Assembly: GCA_003260075.1 (NCBI GenBank)
Contig: QLIY01000603.1
Coordinates: 36,322-100,321, forward strand
Direction of reading: 5' to 3'
Length of the DNA: 64,000 nt
Origin: Phallusia mammillata
Taxonomy: Eukaryota; Chordata; Ascidiacea; Phlebobranchia; Ascidiidae
Within the stretch, counting starts at the first letter, position 1. Each line of letters starts with the position of its first letter. A program made the position numbers and the translations under genes. Below the pieces are notes generated by a model that was not told where the DNA came from, made no database searches, and was given only the letters and a program-made list of their open reading frames with translations. This document shows positions 25,801 to 37,054 of this stretch, piece after piece.

Positions 25801-28800
25801 AGACATGACCTTTTTTACAAAATAAATTCTTTTGCAATACTTGCTATAAAAATTATTGAAAATGTTGTGTTGGTATAGTATGGAGCATCTTAAAATAATG
25901 CCCCATGATTTGCCAAGTATGCTCAGACTTTTAATCTTGCATAGTTGATGAACTTTAGATACATGTGCTTCTAAATGGAAATGTTCATATTTTACCATTG
26001 AACAGTAGACATGTATAATGAAACTCACAGCTTTTAAGGTGAAGGTCTGATTATTGTTGTGTTGTACACTATAGTTTAGGTAGGGCTGATTTTATTGTTG
26101 TACTACAACTAATTACAATCTGTGCATGGGCCTAAAACGGCCGATCAACGAGCATTGCAGTTTTGGATACTGAGTACTTGAGTTTTGACTTGACTCCCAT
26201 CCCTACTATAATCCAAACTGTTTCAAATTAATAAAAACCTTATAGCTTACTTGAAAAGCATGTTTTCTGTCATCGACATCAACAAAGTTAACGTTGCAAC
26301 CATCCAAGTCCATAAACAACTGCCCAGCCAGTTCGGTTTTCGATTGCATCATTAGATTTCCACCTTGTGTGAAGAAGTAACATCTATGCCATTGTGACAA
26401 GATGGTACCCCTACTGTAAATAAACACAGAACATATAATTTAGGTTTGAAAGAAGAATAAATCAACAAACACTGGTCAGGGGGAGTGATACACAAAAGAT
26501 AAATTGTTATATTTCTAACGGATACATTTGTTCACCAAAATGCCGGTGCCCAAATCAAAACAACATTTTCTTTTAAACTAACATGGAATCATAAGTTTTC
26601 TAATGCAGGTTTAGGCAATGGTTACAACTAGCATCTGTCTTTCTAATTAGTTGCTGTCGTAATATCATTTCAAGCAACAACACATTAAGCACATTAGCAA
26701 ATTTTATTAACCATTTTCAAACCATAATGACTATATGAAGGTTTTACAAAATTATGTAGCCAATTTTAATTGTAATCTAGCATCTGAACATATAAACCAG
26801 GGGTGGGCAACCTGCGGCCCGCGAGCCGCATGCAACCCTTCATTAAAGGTTGTGTGGCCCGCAGAGACACTTGGATTTCAGAAGTACTGGCAAACGAGTC
26901 CAATTATAACATATTTTTGAGCTGATTAATGCGCCTGATGCTAGTTTTTGCGATCTGGCAAAATGTGGCTAGAATCAAATATATATGAATTATACTTGTA
27001 GTTAAGCATATTTGGTAAGGAACAAAGCAAAATCACTTTGTGTTATGGCTATGTGCGGCCCGCGATCCAATTTTGACATTTATAATTGGCCCTACAGTAA
27101 CAAAGGTTGCCACCCCTGATATAAACAAAGCTACTTTCTGGAAAAATATTCACAATGCCTATTGTCTTGTTTGCTATCATTAGATCTTTTGAGTTTTTTT
27201 TTCATGAATGGTGAGAAAAAATGTAGGCAACCTAATATATTTTGATATAGGATGCTTAGAGACCACATACCTTCTGTAGAATAAGTAGCTACTGATTTGG
27301 GTTCGGGCCCTATCAACTGGCAAATCAGGAAAGTTCATTGATGCTGGGGGGTCAGGTATGTAGGAACGAGTGCTGTTTGCATCAAGTTTGTCCATCTTCT
27401 CTACGTATAACTCCCTAGTTTCATCTGTTTCTTTTTCAAGCCTTTTACAGAAAGCAATAAAAATTTGTTTGCAAGTTGCAACCCATATCATTTTTTTACA
27501 AGTTTGTATCACAGGTGAATCAGGTTAACATTATTGCTAGTTGAAAGAACACATAGTTACACTAATACATTGAACAATCACAAAGCTACTAAAAAGCCGA
27601 ACAAGCTTAAAACAACAAGGTGGGCAAAACATATCAAGGCACAATTTATGGATCATTAGTTCATTACTAAGTGTGCTGCATCTACAGCATATTACAAAGC
27701 GTTATGTGATGGGGGCTTACCAGTTTGGCGTACTGTAAGTGTTAATCCAAAACCAATTTGTTAAGCTTTATTATGCAATTATCTGAATGTATGGCTTTCT
27801 TAGGGATTTACATCCCTATGCAATTAAATGAATGTTTGCGACTAACTGGTATGTAATAAACCAGAATCCCAATCAAGTAAAAGTAACATTTTTTAGGAAA
27901 TGACTGAAAAATCAAGTTGTGAATATACCATAATTTTCCGTGTATAATGCGCAAAATTTAATTAATTTATTGTCCTAAAATCCAGGGTGCGCATTATGCA
28001 TGGGTACAACAATTTTTGAAGAAAATCTGCCTCGAAATAAAACTTGAAATCAGACCTTTCTTCTTGTTTGTTGTCAATCGCGCATCACATTTAGCCATCC
28101 TGCCCAACACACTTAGTCAGTAAAATTCATAATTGACGACACATCGTTTGATGCGATGGTGCAATCCTTGATGGTGTGTTATTGTCAAATACTGCACACT
28201 GCCCATTTAGCNATCATTCAAGTTGCAGAAGCATTACAAAACATTAACCTGTGATTGCAAAAAACTGATGACTGGTCGAAGTAATCCAATCTTCTTCTTG
28301 TTTTGCAAAGTATTTAGACATGAACAATATAGCATTGATGTCTATAAATAAACAATGAACAAAATGAGCAAACCTTACGAAGTACAATATGTATGATATA
28401 CAAGTCATAAAGTTTGGAAATTAAAAAAACAAAACAATACTGGTAAGGACAAAAGCTTTTTTGTGTAAAATATTTTTAGTGTTACTGTTTGAAACAGTTT
28501 TTGAACATTAAACAGTTTTGTGTACACAGATAAAATCACTAAGATTGGTATTTTTCATAACAAGCAAACCTAAGTTTCAATATAGCAACCCCCGTTAGTA
28601 AGAAAAGCATATTCAGCACTTACGTTATGAAATGACTTCCTTGATGCATAAGGGGGGGGGGAGATTTAAGAGTAAAAATTTGGGTGCGTATTATACATGG
28701 GCACAGTCTTTTTTCCAGCATCGACATGCCATTTTTAGGGTGCGTATTATGCACGGGGGCGCACTATACATGGAAAATTACGGTAAATAAAGAACATTAT

Positions 28801-29609
28801 TTAAATTTTATATCCCCTAATCAAAGTAAATATGAAGTATTCATGAACAAGGGCCAAATTGTTTGTTGGAGTCCCATTAAAACTCCTTCGTGCAACCAAC
28901 AGGCACTTGTACCCCTTTAAGAACTAAGGTATATTTCTCTCAATAGATTGCATACGAAATAAATGTGTTCCATGTTGTGTATACATTTTTTCTAACTACT
29001 TACTGTGATAAATCAGAAGAAAGTTTTCCTAGCACTTGTTCCAGTTCAACTTTGCTTACTTCTGATCCCATACGAAAGAATGCAATCTGACAAAAATATA
29101 TCACACAAAATACAAAAGGATCCTTTGCAAATCAGTAACATACGGCAGTGAAATTGAAAAAAAACAGTAAATCATTCAAGTTGCAGAAGCATTACAAAAC
29201 ATTAACCTGTGATTGCAAAAAACTGATGACTGGTCGAAGTAATCCAATCTTCTTCTTGTTTTGCAAAGTATTTAGACATGAACAATATAGCATTGATGTC
29301 TATAAATAAACAATGAACAAAATGAGCAAACCTTACGAAGTACAATATGTATGATATACAAGTCATAAAGTTTGGAAATTAAAAAAACAAAACAATACTG
29401 GCAAGGACAAAAGCTTTTTTGTGTAAAATATTTTTAATGTTACTGTTTGAAACAGTTTTTGAACATTAAACAGTTTTGTATACACAGATAAAATCACTAA
29501 GATTGATATTTTTCATAACAAGCAAACCTAAGTTTCAGTACAGCAACCCCCGTTAGTAAGGAAAGCATATTCAGCACTTACGTTATGAAATGACTTCCTT
29601 GATGCATAA

Positions 29610-29695
<86 letters not shown>

Positions 29696-32600
29696 GTTAA
29701 AATATGCACAAGTGACAACTACAAGCTCTGTTAACAATACCATCAACCACCAAGTAAAATGCACACCAATAAAAAATTGTTCTCGATTCAGATAAAAGGC
29801 ACAGACTAAATAATAGGCATTTTGACACATATCAACATTTGCAACTTTTTAATTCAACAACTGCTAACAGGCAAGATTGGAAGTTGCCATCTTGGCTTTA
29901 AGTGAGGATTGATCAGCCTTGAACAGCATCCAGTGCTTTGTTATTATTTGATGTTAAGAATAGGAAATGTTTGTCAATAATGTATGCTCATAATGGAAGT
30001 TGCATTCTTGCTTTGTTTTACGAATTGGTATTTATATTCTGGTATTTTCTTTGACATGTATTGAAACATACAACACCTACTTTGCTTACACAATGCAAAC
30101 TTTGCATACAATTCTATCTAACTACATAATGTCCTGTGAATTATCATGCCATCTTATAATTGCACAGACAACTTGATGGNTGTGAGGATTGATCAGCCCT
30201 GAACAGCATCCATACGTTATTATTTGATGTTAAGAATAGGAAATGTTTGTCAATAATGTATGCTCATAATGGAAGTTGCATTCTTGCTTTGTTTTACGAA
30301 TTGGTATTTATATTCTGGTATTTTCTTTGACATGTATTGAAACATACAACACCTACTTTGCTTACACAATGCAAACTTTGCATACAATTCTATCTAACTA
30401 CATAATGTCCTGTGAATTATCATGCCATCTTATAATTGCACAGACAACTTGATGGCCACCCTGGCACACAACAAACTTATGTTAAAACTTTCTAGGTCCA
30501 AAGCATTTAGAAATGATTACATGTTAAAATTTACTGCAAAACAATATTTCCAATATGCCTTGAATAATGATTTAATTAACTAAAACATATTGGTCCATTT
30601 TTACAAAAAAAACATGGATAATCTAGGCAAACAAACCTTTTCATTGTGTTTCTTTTTGGAGATCCTTGCAAGTTTGGCAACCGCTTCTTCGTGTAGTTTG
30701 TCACTCGTAGCAAAGCTTGCTTTCAGGCGAAGATACTCATTAAGGTCCTTGTTAAGAAATCTGAAGACATAAACTACTAGTATTTGTCCCTTTACCTTTA
30801 TTGCATTGACTTACTGTGAAGTATGATAATCCATACTTTCTGATAATTGTGCTTGAAGAACCGCATTATAGCTTGAAATCTAAAAAGTAGCAATTACACA
30901 TATAAAGACCTTTAAAACAAATTTATAGCAGTTTTATGCAGAAAAAAGAACACTGAAGCAACTGAACCGAAAAATCAAAATATTGCCTTTTTTACCTCAT
31001 CAATATTTGTGACAAGTTGTGTCAAAGTGGATCCAATTACTTCATCTTGATTCCCAACTACAAATTTCTGAAAATATACATATTTATTTTATGAAAAAAA
31101 AACAAATTACTAAGTTAAAAGTATTGTTCATATTAGACTATCACTTACCACGCTCTGAAAGTCTCTTAATTTATCAGCAAGATCCTGGGTAGCATTTGTA
31201 AGCTCAAGCTGTATGAAAGAGAACTGTTTTAATGCAATGTTTTTTCTTTCAAATCTAACATATTGACAGTTATTGGTGGTTATAAAAATATTTTTAAAGG
31301 AACAGGTAAGGTAATGCCATGGCCTATAATGTGTAAACATGAATAAAACATTGAAACACAGAAACAAAAATAAATGTGAATAGTACCATTTCTGTGCTGG
31401 CAAATCATGTGCGTTATTCACAGCAAAACATTCACTACAAGCGTTATTTTAGGGTGGGGGGGGGGGTACTTTGCATATAATTCTATTTAACTACATAATG
31501 TCCTGTGTATAATCATCATGTCATCTTAAAATTGCACAGACAACTTGATGGCCACCCTGGCACACAGCAAACTTATGTTAAAGCTTTCTAGGTCCAAAGC
31601 ATTCAGAAATGATTACATGTTAAAATTTACTGCAAAATAATAGATGCCCAAGTTTTCAGATTGCAAACAAACAAGCTTCCAATATGCCTTGAATAATGAT
31701 TTAATTAACTAAAACATATTGGTCCATTTTTACAAAAAACATGGATGATCTAGGGCTAGGCAAAAAAACCTTTTCATTGTGTTTCTTTTTGGAGATCCTT
31801 GCAAGTTTGGCAACCGCTTCTTCGTGTAGTTTGTCACTCGTAGCAAAGCTTGCTTTCAGGCGAAGATACTCATTAAGGTCCTTGTTAAGAAATCTAAAGG
31901 TGTAAACAATTAGTATATGTTTTATTACCCTGAATGCATTGACTTACTGTGACGTATGATAATCCATGCTTTCTGATAATTGTGCTTGAAGAACGGCATT
32001 ATAGCTTGAAATCTAAAAAGTAGCAATTAAACATAAAAAGACCTTTAAAACAAATTTATAGCAGTTTTAAACAGAAAAAAAACATCACTTAAGCGGATGT
32101 ACTGGTAAATCAAAAATATCACTTTATTACCTCATCAATGTTTGTGACAAGTTGTGTCAAAGTAGATCCAATCACTTCATCTTGATTTCCAACTACAAAT
32201 TTCTGGAAATACACATGTATATTTATTTTATGAAATACCAAATTACTACATAGTAAAAGTATTGTTCATATTAGACTATCACTTACCACATTCTGAAAGT
32301 CTCTTAATTTATCAGCAAGATCTTGAGTAGAATTTGTTAGCTCAAGCTGTATAAAACAGAACTGTTTTAATGCAATGTTTTTTCTTTCAAATAAAACATA
32401 TTGAAAGTTATTGGTGGTTATAAAAATATTTTTAAAGGAACAAGTAAGGTAATGCCATTGCCTAAAATGTGTAAACATGAATAAAACATTGAAACACAGA
32501 AACAAGAATAAAAGTGAATAGTACCACTTCTGTGCTGGCAAATCATGTGCGTTATCCACAGCAAAACATTCGCTAAAAGCGTTATTTTGGGTTCATATTA

Positions 32601-32722
32601 TGCCTGGTACCAAGAGCTTACATGGCAAATGAATTTAAACACTATGACCAACTAAGACAAATTAAAACAGCACACTGAAATATGGGTAATTGAAAGTAAC
32701 AGCAAATCCATATGCCAATGGT

Positions 32723-32808
<86 letters not shown>

Positions 32809-33780
32809 GAGCATATTGAAGCAAAATGTCAGAGTCTTTTTCATACACACCAATCAAGGCTCTTGTCTAAAATAAAAAGACATAACAAATTAAAGAAACT
32901 TCCTTTATACTTTTGAAATTAAGTGTTTTTATTCTTTTTGAGCATGTAACAGCTCTTTTCCAAGTTGTTTAATCTTCAAGAAACAAGTTTTAACTTAAAA
33001 TATAAATAGATTTGATCTTTAAATGGTAAACCTTGACGATATGACCTATTAGGGCTTAGAAATAAAAACCAGAAATGCATATTTTTGCAAGAAAACTTAA
33101 AATCGAGGACAAAACAACCCTTCTAAAATACATGGGGGGGGGGTGCCTGGTACCAAGAGCTTACATGACAAATGAATTTAAATACTATAACCAACTAAGA
33201 CAAATTAAAACAGCACATTGAAATATGGGTAATTGAAAGTAACAGCAAATCCATATGCCAATGGTCTTAAACTACAAACCTAAACCAACCTGGGCAGATG
33301 TAACTCTTCTACACATAATATGAAGCTCTTGAGCATATTGAAGCAAAATATCAGAGTCTTTTTCATACACACCAATCAAGGCTCTTGTCTAAAATAAAAA
33401 GACATAACAAATTAAAGAAACTTCCTTTATACTTTTGAAATTAAGTGTTTTTATTCTTTTTGAGCATGCAACAATTCCTTTCCAGGTTGTTTCATCTTCA
33501 AGAAACAACTTTTCACTTAAAATATAAATGGATTTGATTTTTAAATGGTAAACCATGATGATATGACCTATTAGGGCTTAGAAATAAAAACCAGAAATGC
33601 ATATTTATGCAAGAAAACTTAAAATCGAGGACAAAACAACCCTTCTAAAATACATTTGTGTGTGTAAACTTTATAGTATACACCGCACAGAATAAAGCAC
33701 CAAATAGTCAGAACAAATACCAGTAATACCTGTGGACTGTCTTCCAAGCAATCCTCCAGTTGCAGAAGATCTGATGCCAT
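18900..33780 (-). CDS. APPL: APPL adaptor (BAR-PH-PTB), endosomal Rab5 effector
   Basis: Exons in transcription order: 33730-33780, 33290-33388, then one copy each of 32287-32346 or 31149-31208, 32131-32202 or 30996-31067, 31948-32012 or 30815-30879, 31770-31893 or 30637-30760, then 29582-29609 (5' part lost in poly-G), 29207-29299, 29004-29086, 27271-27441, 26251-26413, 25593-25809, 24784-25070, 24221-24266, 22762-22883, 21043-21192, 20034-20225, 18900-19046. All phases agree apart from the lost piece; about 713 residues plus the missing part, close to vertebrate APPL1. The N-terminus (LEDSPQ), PH core (FFTQGGNLM, LQAESK..EEWI), linker HESLRP and PTB core (VVRFLG, FRMNELHL, DPATQ, CYTFESN) match APPL1/2. 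The C-terminus (QIENDLEAQSRMIAAS) also matches. Family role: dimeric early-endosome adaptor binding membranes, Rab5 and receptor tails. Confidence 0.95.
19050..20080. repeat. Allele-like duplications beside the APPL PTB exon
   Basis: About 19050-19182 with 19195-19302, and about 19302-19602 with 19792-20080. C runs at about 19183-19192 and 19603-19612 mark the joins. The second pair carries two copies of the 3' half of the PTB exon. Confidence 0.8.
20708..21033. repeat. Allele-like duplication in APPL intron
   Basis: About 20708-20873 and 20885-21033 around a C run; the second copy lacks a 14-base piece (GCGGGAGTGTAATC). Confidence 0.82.
21253..21950. mobile_element. Pogo-like MITE interrupted by a hAT element
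   Basis: Ends TACAGTAAACCTTGGTTAA and TAACCTAGGTTTACTGTA form inverted repeats ending in TA. The two halves have the same AATTAGGCGAA-type interior as other copies and are separated by the hAT element 21270-21775. Confidence 0.75.
21270..21775. mobile_element. hAT element with TTCGGCCGAA palindromes
   Basis: TIRs TAGTGATGTACCG and CGGTACATCTCTA; 8-bp target duplications GTTAATAT (21262-21269) and GTTAGTAT (21776-21783), one mismatch. Both subterminal regions are dense in ATTCGGCCGAAACCGAAT, a likely transposase-binding array. No transposase ORF. Confidence 0.85.
22277..22728. mobile_element. hAT element with CGATACC repeats
   Basis: TIRs TAGTGATGGGACGATACC and CCCGTCCCATCACTA; perfect target duplication AAAATGAG (22269-22276 and 22729-22736). 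Subterminal GATACCGAGTAC repeats. Located in the APPL intron next to the PTB exon. Confidence 0.92.
23471..23654. mobile_element. Pogo-like MITE
   Basis: ACAGTTAACCTCGGATAATTCGG at one end and TAATCAAGGTTTGCTG at the other, same family as 21253-21950; in an APPL intron. Confidence 0.6.
24048..24065. repeat. AT dinucleotide microsatellite
   Basis: Nine AT units in an APPL intron. Confidence 0.85.
25593..27441 (-). CDS. APPL: APPL end of BAR, PH domain and start of linker
   Basis: Exon 27271-27441 ends the BAR helices and reads SYIPDPPASMNFPDLP, matching the YVPDPDP segment of APPL1 before the PH domain. Exon 26251-26413 holds PH strands (WHRCYFFTQGGNLM, MDLDGCNV, DRKHAFQ). Exon 25593-25809 holds the C-terminal PH strand and helix (SVILQAESKHKCEEWIATIR). 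In the family BAR and PH act as one membrane-binding unit. No copies disturb these three exons. Confidence 0.93.
26798..27118. mobile_element. hAT non-autonomous element
   Basis: TIRs CAGGGGTGGGCAACC and GGTTGCCACCCCTG, perfect target duplication ATATAAAC (26790-26797, 27119-27126). Related in opposite orientation to 61024-61295. Confidence 0.92.
27928..28783. mobile_element. Mariner-like inverted-repeat element, interrupted
   Basis: Left end TA + CCATAATTTTCCGTGTATAA and right end TATACATGGAAAATTACGG + TA are inverted repeats with TA flanks. Repeated GGTGCGCATTATGC/GGTGCGTATTATAC units lie inside. An N (28212) and a G run (28652-28661) bracket a 440-base block of APPL exon and intron sequence that does not belong to the element. 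Confidence 0.65.
28249..28341 (-). pseudogene. Displaced second copy of the APPL exon at 29207-29299
   Basis: This 93-base exon (TSMLYCSCLNTLQNKKKIGLL...) is nearly identical to 29207-29299 and lies in a block (28213-28651) matching 29170-29609. The block begins at an N (28212) and ends at a G run, and sits inside a transposon-like inverted repeat. It is probably a misplaced haplotype fragment, not a second exon. Confidence 0.75.
29004..33388 (-). CDS. APPL: APPL BAR-domain exons
   Basis: Exons from TRALIGVYEKDSD (33290-33388) to IAFFRMGSEV (29004-29086) encode the long helical BAR module that dimerises and senses curved membranes. Four consecutive exons occur twice, at 31770-32346 and 30637-31208. 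Both versions are open and differ little: exon 32287-32346 reads LTNSTQ...FQNV and exon 31149-31208 reads LTNATQ...FQSV. They are best read as two haplotypes of one exon set, because APPL proteins have a single BAR domain and a G run separates the copies. Confidence 0.85.
29900..32585. repeat. Large allele-like duplications of the APPL BAR region
   Basis: About 29900-30178 matches 30180-30455 across an N at 30179. About 30380-31440 matches 31468-32585 across a G run (31454-31466). The larger pair carries four exons each. Confidence 0.85.
32592..33655. repeat. Allele-like duplication of APPL exon 2 region, one copy with long poly-G
   Basis: About 32592-33130 and 33144-33655. In the first copy 84 G (32724-32807) stand where the second copy has about 63 bases, including the 3' part of exon 2. 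Confidence 0.88.
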
Positions 33781-33842
33781 TTTAATACTTAGTTAAAGGC
33801 CCAAGATTCACCAGTCAAAACAGCATGAAATGACAAATACTA

Positions 33843-34188
33843 ATTTACGTGCTAAATTTGAAGGCAACAGTTTAATTTTCTTTACTTACAGCAGCAACTT
33901 AAAAATATACCATACATTTGTTTAATTCAAGTCACCCAAAACAATCACAATTGCTGTACAACGCAACATTGCTGCAAGATTTTATTAGTTTGTTTTACTC
34001 GGATTTGCTGGGGGGGGGGGTTTTACGTGCTAAATTTGAAGGCGACAGTTTAATTTTCTTTACTTACAGCATCAACTGAAAAATACACCATACATTTGTT
34101 TAATTCAAGTCACCAAAAACAATCACAATCGCTGTACAATGCAACATTGCTGCAAGATTTTATTAGTTTGTTTTACTCGGATTTGCTG
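33843..34188. repeat. Allele-like duplication upstream of APPL
   Basis: About 33843-34010 and 34021-34188 around a G run; single-base differences only. Confidence 0.85.
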
Positions 34189-34210
34189 CTGTTTATTTTC
34201 TCAACGCAAT

Positions 34211-34238
34211 GTCACGTGAGAAACCAAAAATGACGTCA
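34211..34238. promoter_or_regulatory. Candidate APPL promoter elements (E-box and CRE-like)
   Basis: About 430 to 460 bases upstream of the APPL start codon a palindromic CACGTG (34213-34218, in GTCACGTGAG) lies 12 bases from a palindromic TGACGTCA (34231-34238). The first resembles TFEB/MiT-type E-boxes, the second a CREB/ATF site. No transcription start can be placed from sequence alone. An allelic duplication with a G run (33843-34188) lies between them and the gene. Confidence 0.35.
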
Positions 34239-34886
34239 CTGGCTCACTGCCAAATACCGGTTGGAAACGAATAAACTAGCAGGTAAATGTAGTTGCAAAA
34301 ACTTGTATCACACCATAGAGCACCCGGTTGTCTATGATCACACTTAACTGATTTTACACTAGATTACGAGAAAAAGATTTTGTCGTACAAGGCAGCAGTT
34401 ATGGCACAAAACCTACATACATACACCAGTGTTTCTGTGAACGCCATCAGAATAAATAGGAGTTTGAGAATAAATAAGCAGTTGAGGGAGTTGGACATAA
34501 GTCAGGGGTGGGGGGGGGGAAGCATAATTTTTATGGTTACACCAGGTCCCAGCCATCACGTACCTTTGAAAAAAAGAAATACGTACCCGAAAAATGCAAA
34601 AGAAAAAACATTTTTTGTATACTTTTTTTACTGGCACATGATACATCGAAAAGCGTGTAGTACTGGCCGAACTTACTTGTTTTGACAGGGAAATTCAATC
34701 AACTTACACGGCTTCGAACACAAAATTTATGAAGCACTGTCACGCTAATCGTTAGATAAAAAGATGATTTTTGCAAACGGATCATGTTTGTTTGCAAGAA
34801 TAGTATTAATTGAATCTTAAACGCATTAAATGAAGGGGGGGGGGAACAGATGTATAGAGTAGACAAGTAAATTGGGTCATATACAG

Positions 34887-35280
34887 CTGGGGATCACCAA
34901 ACTACGTCCCGCGAGGTCATTTAATCGGCCCCTGACCGTGTTTTTTGGTTGGTAAATCACATTAATAATTTTTTTACAAATAAATTCAGTTCATGCGAAA
35001 ATGTTCATCCACGACATGTGTTAATTTTTCCTAGTCTCATGGGATTACAACGCCGTTTGTTAAATCACAAACTAGACCAAAAGTATTAGTTGTGCGCAAA
35101 CAATTGCTTTCTTTTGTTACTTATGACGTAATCACTGCTCGGTATATGTGGGTCGCCAACCCGTTTTCTGATTTGGCCCGTCATGCGTATACGCGCGTAA
35201 ATTTCGGTCCGCCGCCTTCCGTCGACGTGTATACACAGAATGCTATTTTTTCGGACGTACGCATGCGATTTTCGGTCTAG
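34887..35280. mobile_element. hAT-related element (truncated)
   Basis: GGGGATCACCAAACTACG with CCCGCGAGGTCATTTAATCG matches, reversed, the end of the element at 17075-17556. The right boundary is unclear; the segment has an allelic copy beginning at 36057. Confidence 0.5.
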
Positions 35281-35767
35281 TGATAGTGCAAAACTGAGAG
35301 ATATTTCTAGATTGCTTCATTAGTATCAATTATTTTGAACAAATCACGAGACTTGAAGCCCTCTTGTTTCCACTAATAAGTTAAGGTGAAATAAGGTTTC
35401 ATTTTTAAATCGGCAAAAGGACAGACTTTGAACTGGACTGGAACGCAGAACAACAGCTAATAATGTAAGTAACAATAGTTTTTGGGTAAACAAAGGGGAC
35501 AGGTGTCTCGAAAGAGTCAGTTCATAACATATTTCTGGCAAGGAAACTGCAAATAAAGCACCAGAGTTTAGAAATTCGGAACTATGCTGTATTTAGGATT
35601 CTATTTATGAAGTCATATCCCCATGGTTGTTGTTTTCAGACACTTAAGTACTGGTTGATGTTTCTGCTACAAACTGTGAAATGTGCACCTAAACGTTGTC
35701 AGAATAAGTTCATTTTTAGAAAGCTTTGATTGCCCAATCTCAACAAAAGAAATTATTTGTATAATTC

Positions 35768-35812
35768 AGTGGTTCCCAACCTTTTTGTAGTCACGGACCC
35801 CTTCTACAAATT

Positions 35813-35886
<74 letters not shown>

Positions 35887-36055
35887 TTATTATACTTTCA
35901 AGTTTTCTTGATCCAAGGGTTTGATAAACAGTTTGCACTGATGTGCAGGATTATAAAAAACGGTTTAGGAACTTAAAAATATTGTACTGTTGTTAATGCT
36001 ACAAAAAAGTGTTTGCCTCCACGGACCCCCTGAAACCATCTCACGGACCCCTTGG
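35768..36055. mobile_element. hAT element present in only one haplotype copy
   Basis: Begins CAGTGGTTCCCAACC after TATAATT; contains a 70-base G run (35815-35884) and ends at an N (36056) after CACGGACCCCTTGGG. In the allelic copy near 37180 the host sequence runs through (ATATAATTGAACTAG) without the element. Confidence 0.7.
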
Positions 36056-36842
36056 GNAGATTAATATTTTTTTACAAAAAAATGTAGTTCATGCGAAAAT
36101 GTTCCTGCCACGACATGTGTTAATTTTTTCTAGTCTCATGGGATTACAACGCTAAAAGATTAGAATCCAAAGGCACAGGCAGTTTGTTAAATCACAATCA
36201 AGACCAAAAGTATAGTTGTGCGCAAACAATTGCTTTCTTTTGGTAATTGACGTCATCACTGCTTGGTGCTTGTGGGTCGCCAATCCGTTTTCTGTTTTGG
36301 TCCGTCATGCGTATACGCGCGTCAATTTCGGTCCGCCGCCTTCCGTCGAGTAAACACAGAATGCTATTTTTTTTCGGACGTACGCATGGGGGGGGGGGGT
36401 TTTCGGTCTAGAGATAGTGCAAACCTGAGAGTAATTTCTAGATTGATTGATTAGTATCAATTATTTTGAACAAATCACGAGACTTGAAGCCCTCTTGTTT
36501 CCACTAATAAGTTAAGGTAAAATATGCAAGGTTTCTTAGAAAAGAACAGACTTTGAACTCGACTGGAACGCAGAACAACAGCGGGATACAACAGCTAATA
36601 ATGTAAGTAACAATAGTTTTCGGGTATCCAAAGGGGACAGGGGTCACGAAAGAGTCAGTTCATAACACATTTCAGGCACTTACCTACTGCTCTCTATTGA
36701 TCGCAATTATTCAGAAAAAGGAAACTGCAAGTAAAGCACCAGAGTTTAGAAATTCGGAACTATAGCATATATGCTGTATTAATATTTGGGAAGTTATTTA
36801 TGAAGTCATAATCCCATTGTTGTCGTTTTCATGCACTTAGGT

Positions 36843-37054
36843 CAGGGGTTCTTAACCAGGGGTGCACGCACCCCCAAGGGATGCGAGGACTGTTCCTAGT
36901 AGGTGCGGGGATGCTGAATCATTAAGGTTGGTTAGGTATATTCTATTTAGGCAATTACAGAAGGGGGAGCGAAAATTGGTTGGTGATTTGAAAGGGGGTG
37001 CGAAAATTGGTTGGTGATTTGAAAGGGGTGCAGCAAGGAAAAAAAGGTCCACTG
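36843..37054. mobile_element. hAT element with an empty allelic site in the window
   Basis: Begins CAGGGGTTCTTAACC and ends GGTCCACTG; perfect target duplication ACTTAGGT (36835-36842, 37055-37062). The allelic copy at about 35641-35660 reads CACTTAAGTACTGGTTGATG with no insertion and one target copy. Confidence 0.9.

Noticed and set aside
30637..32346. True tandem duplication of four BAR exons in APPL
   Set aside because: Introns are as similar as exons, a G run marks the join, and a doubled helix set would break the BAR fold known for APPL; two haplotypes explain it better.
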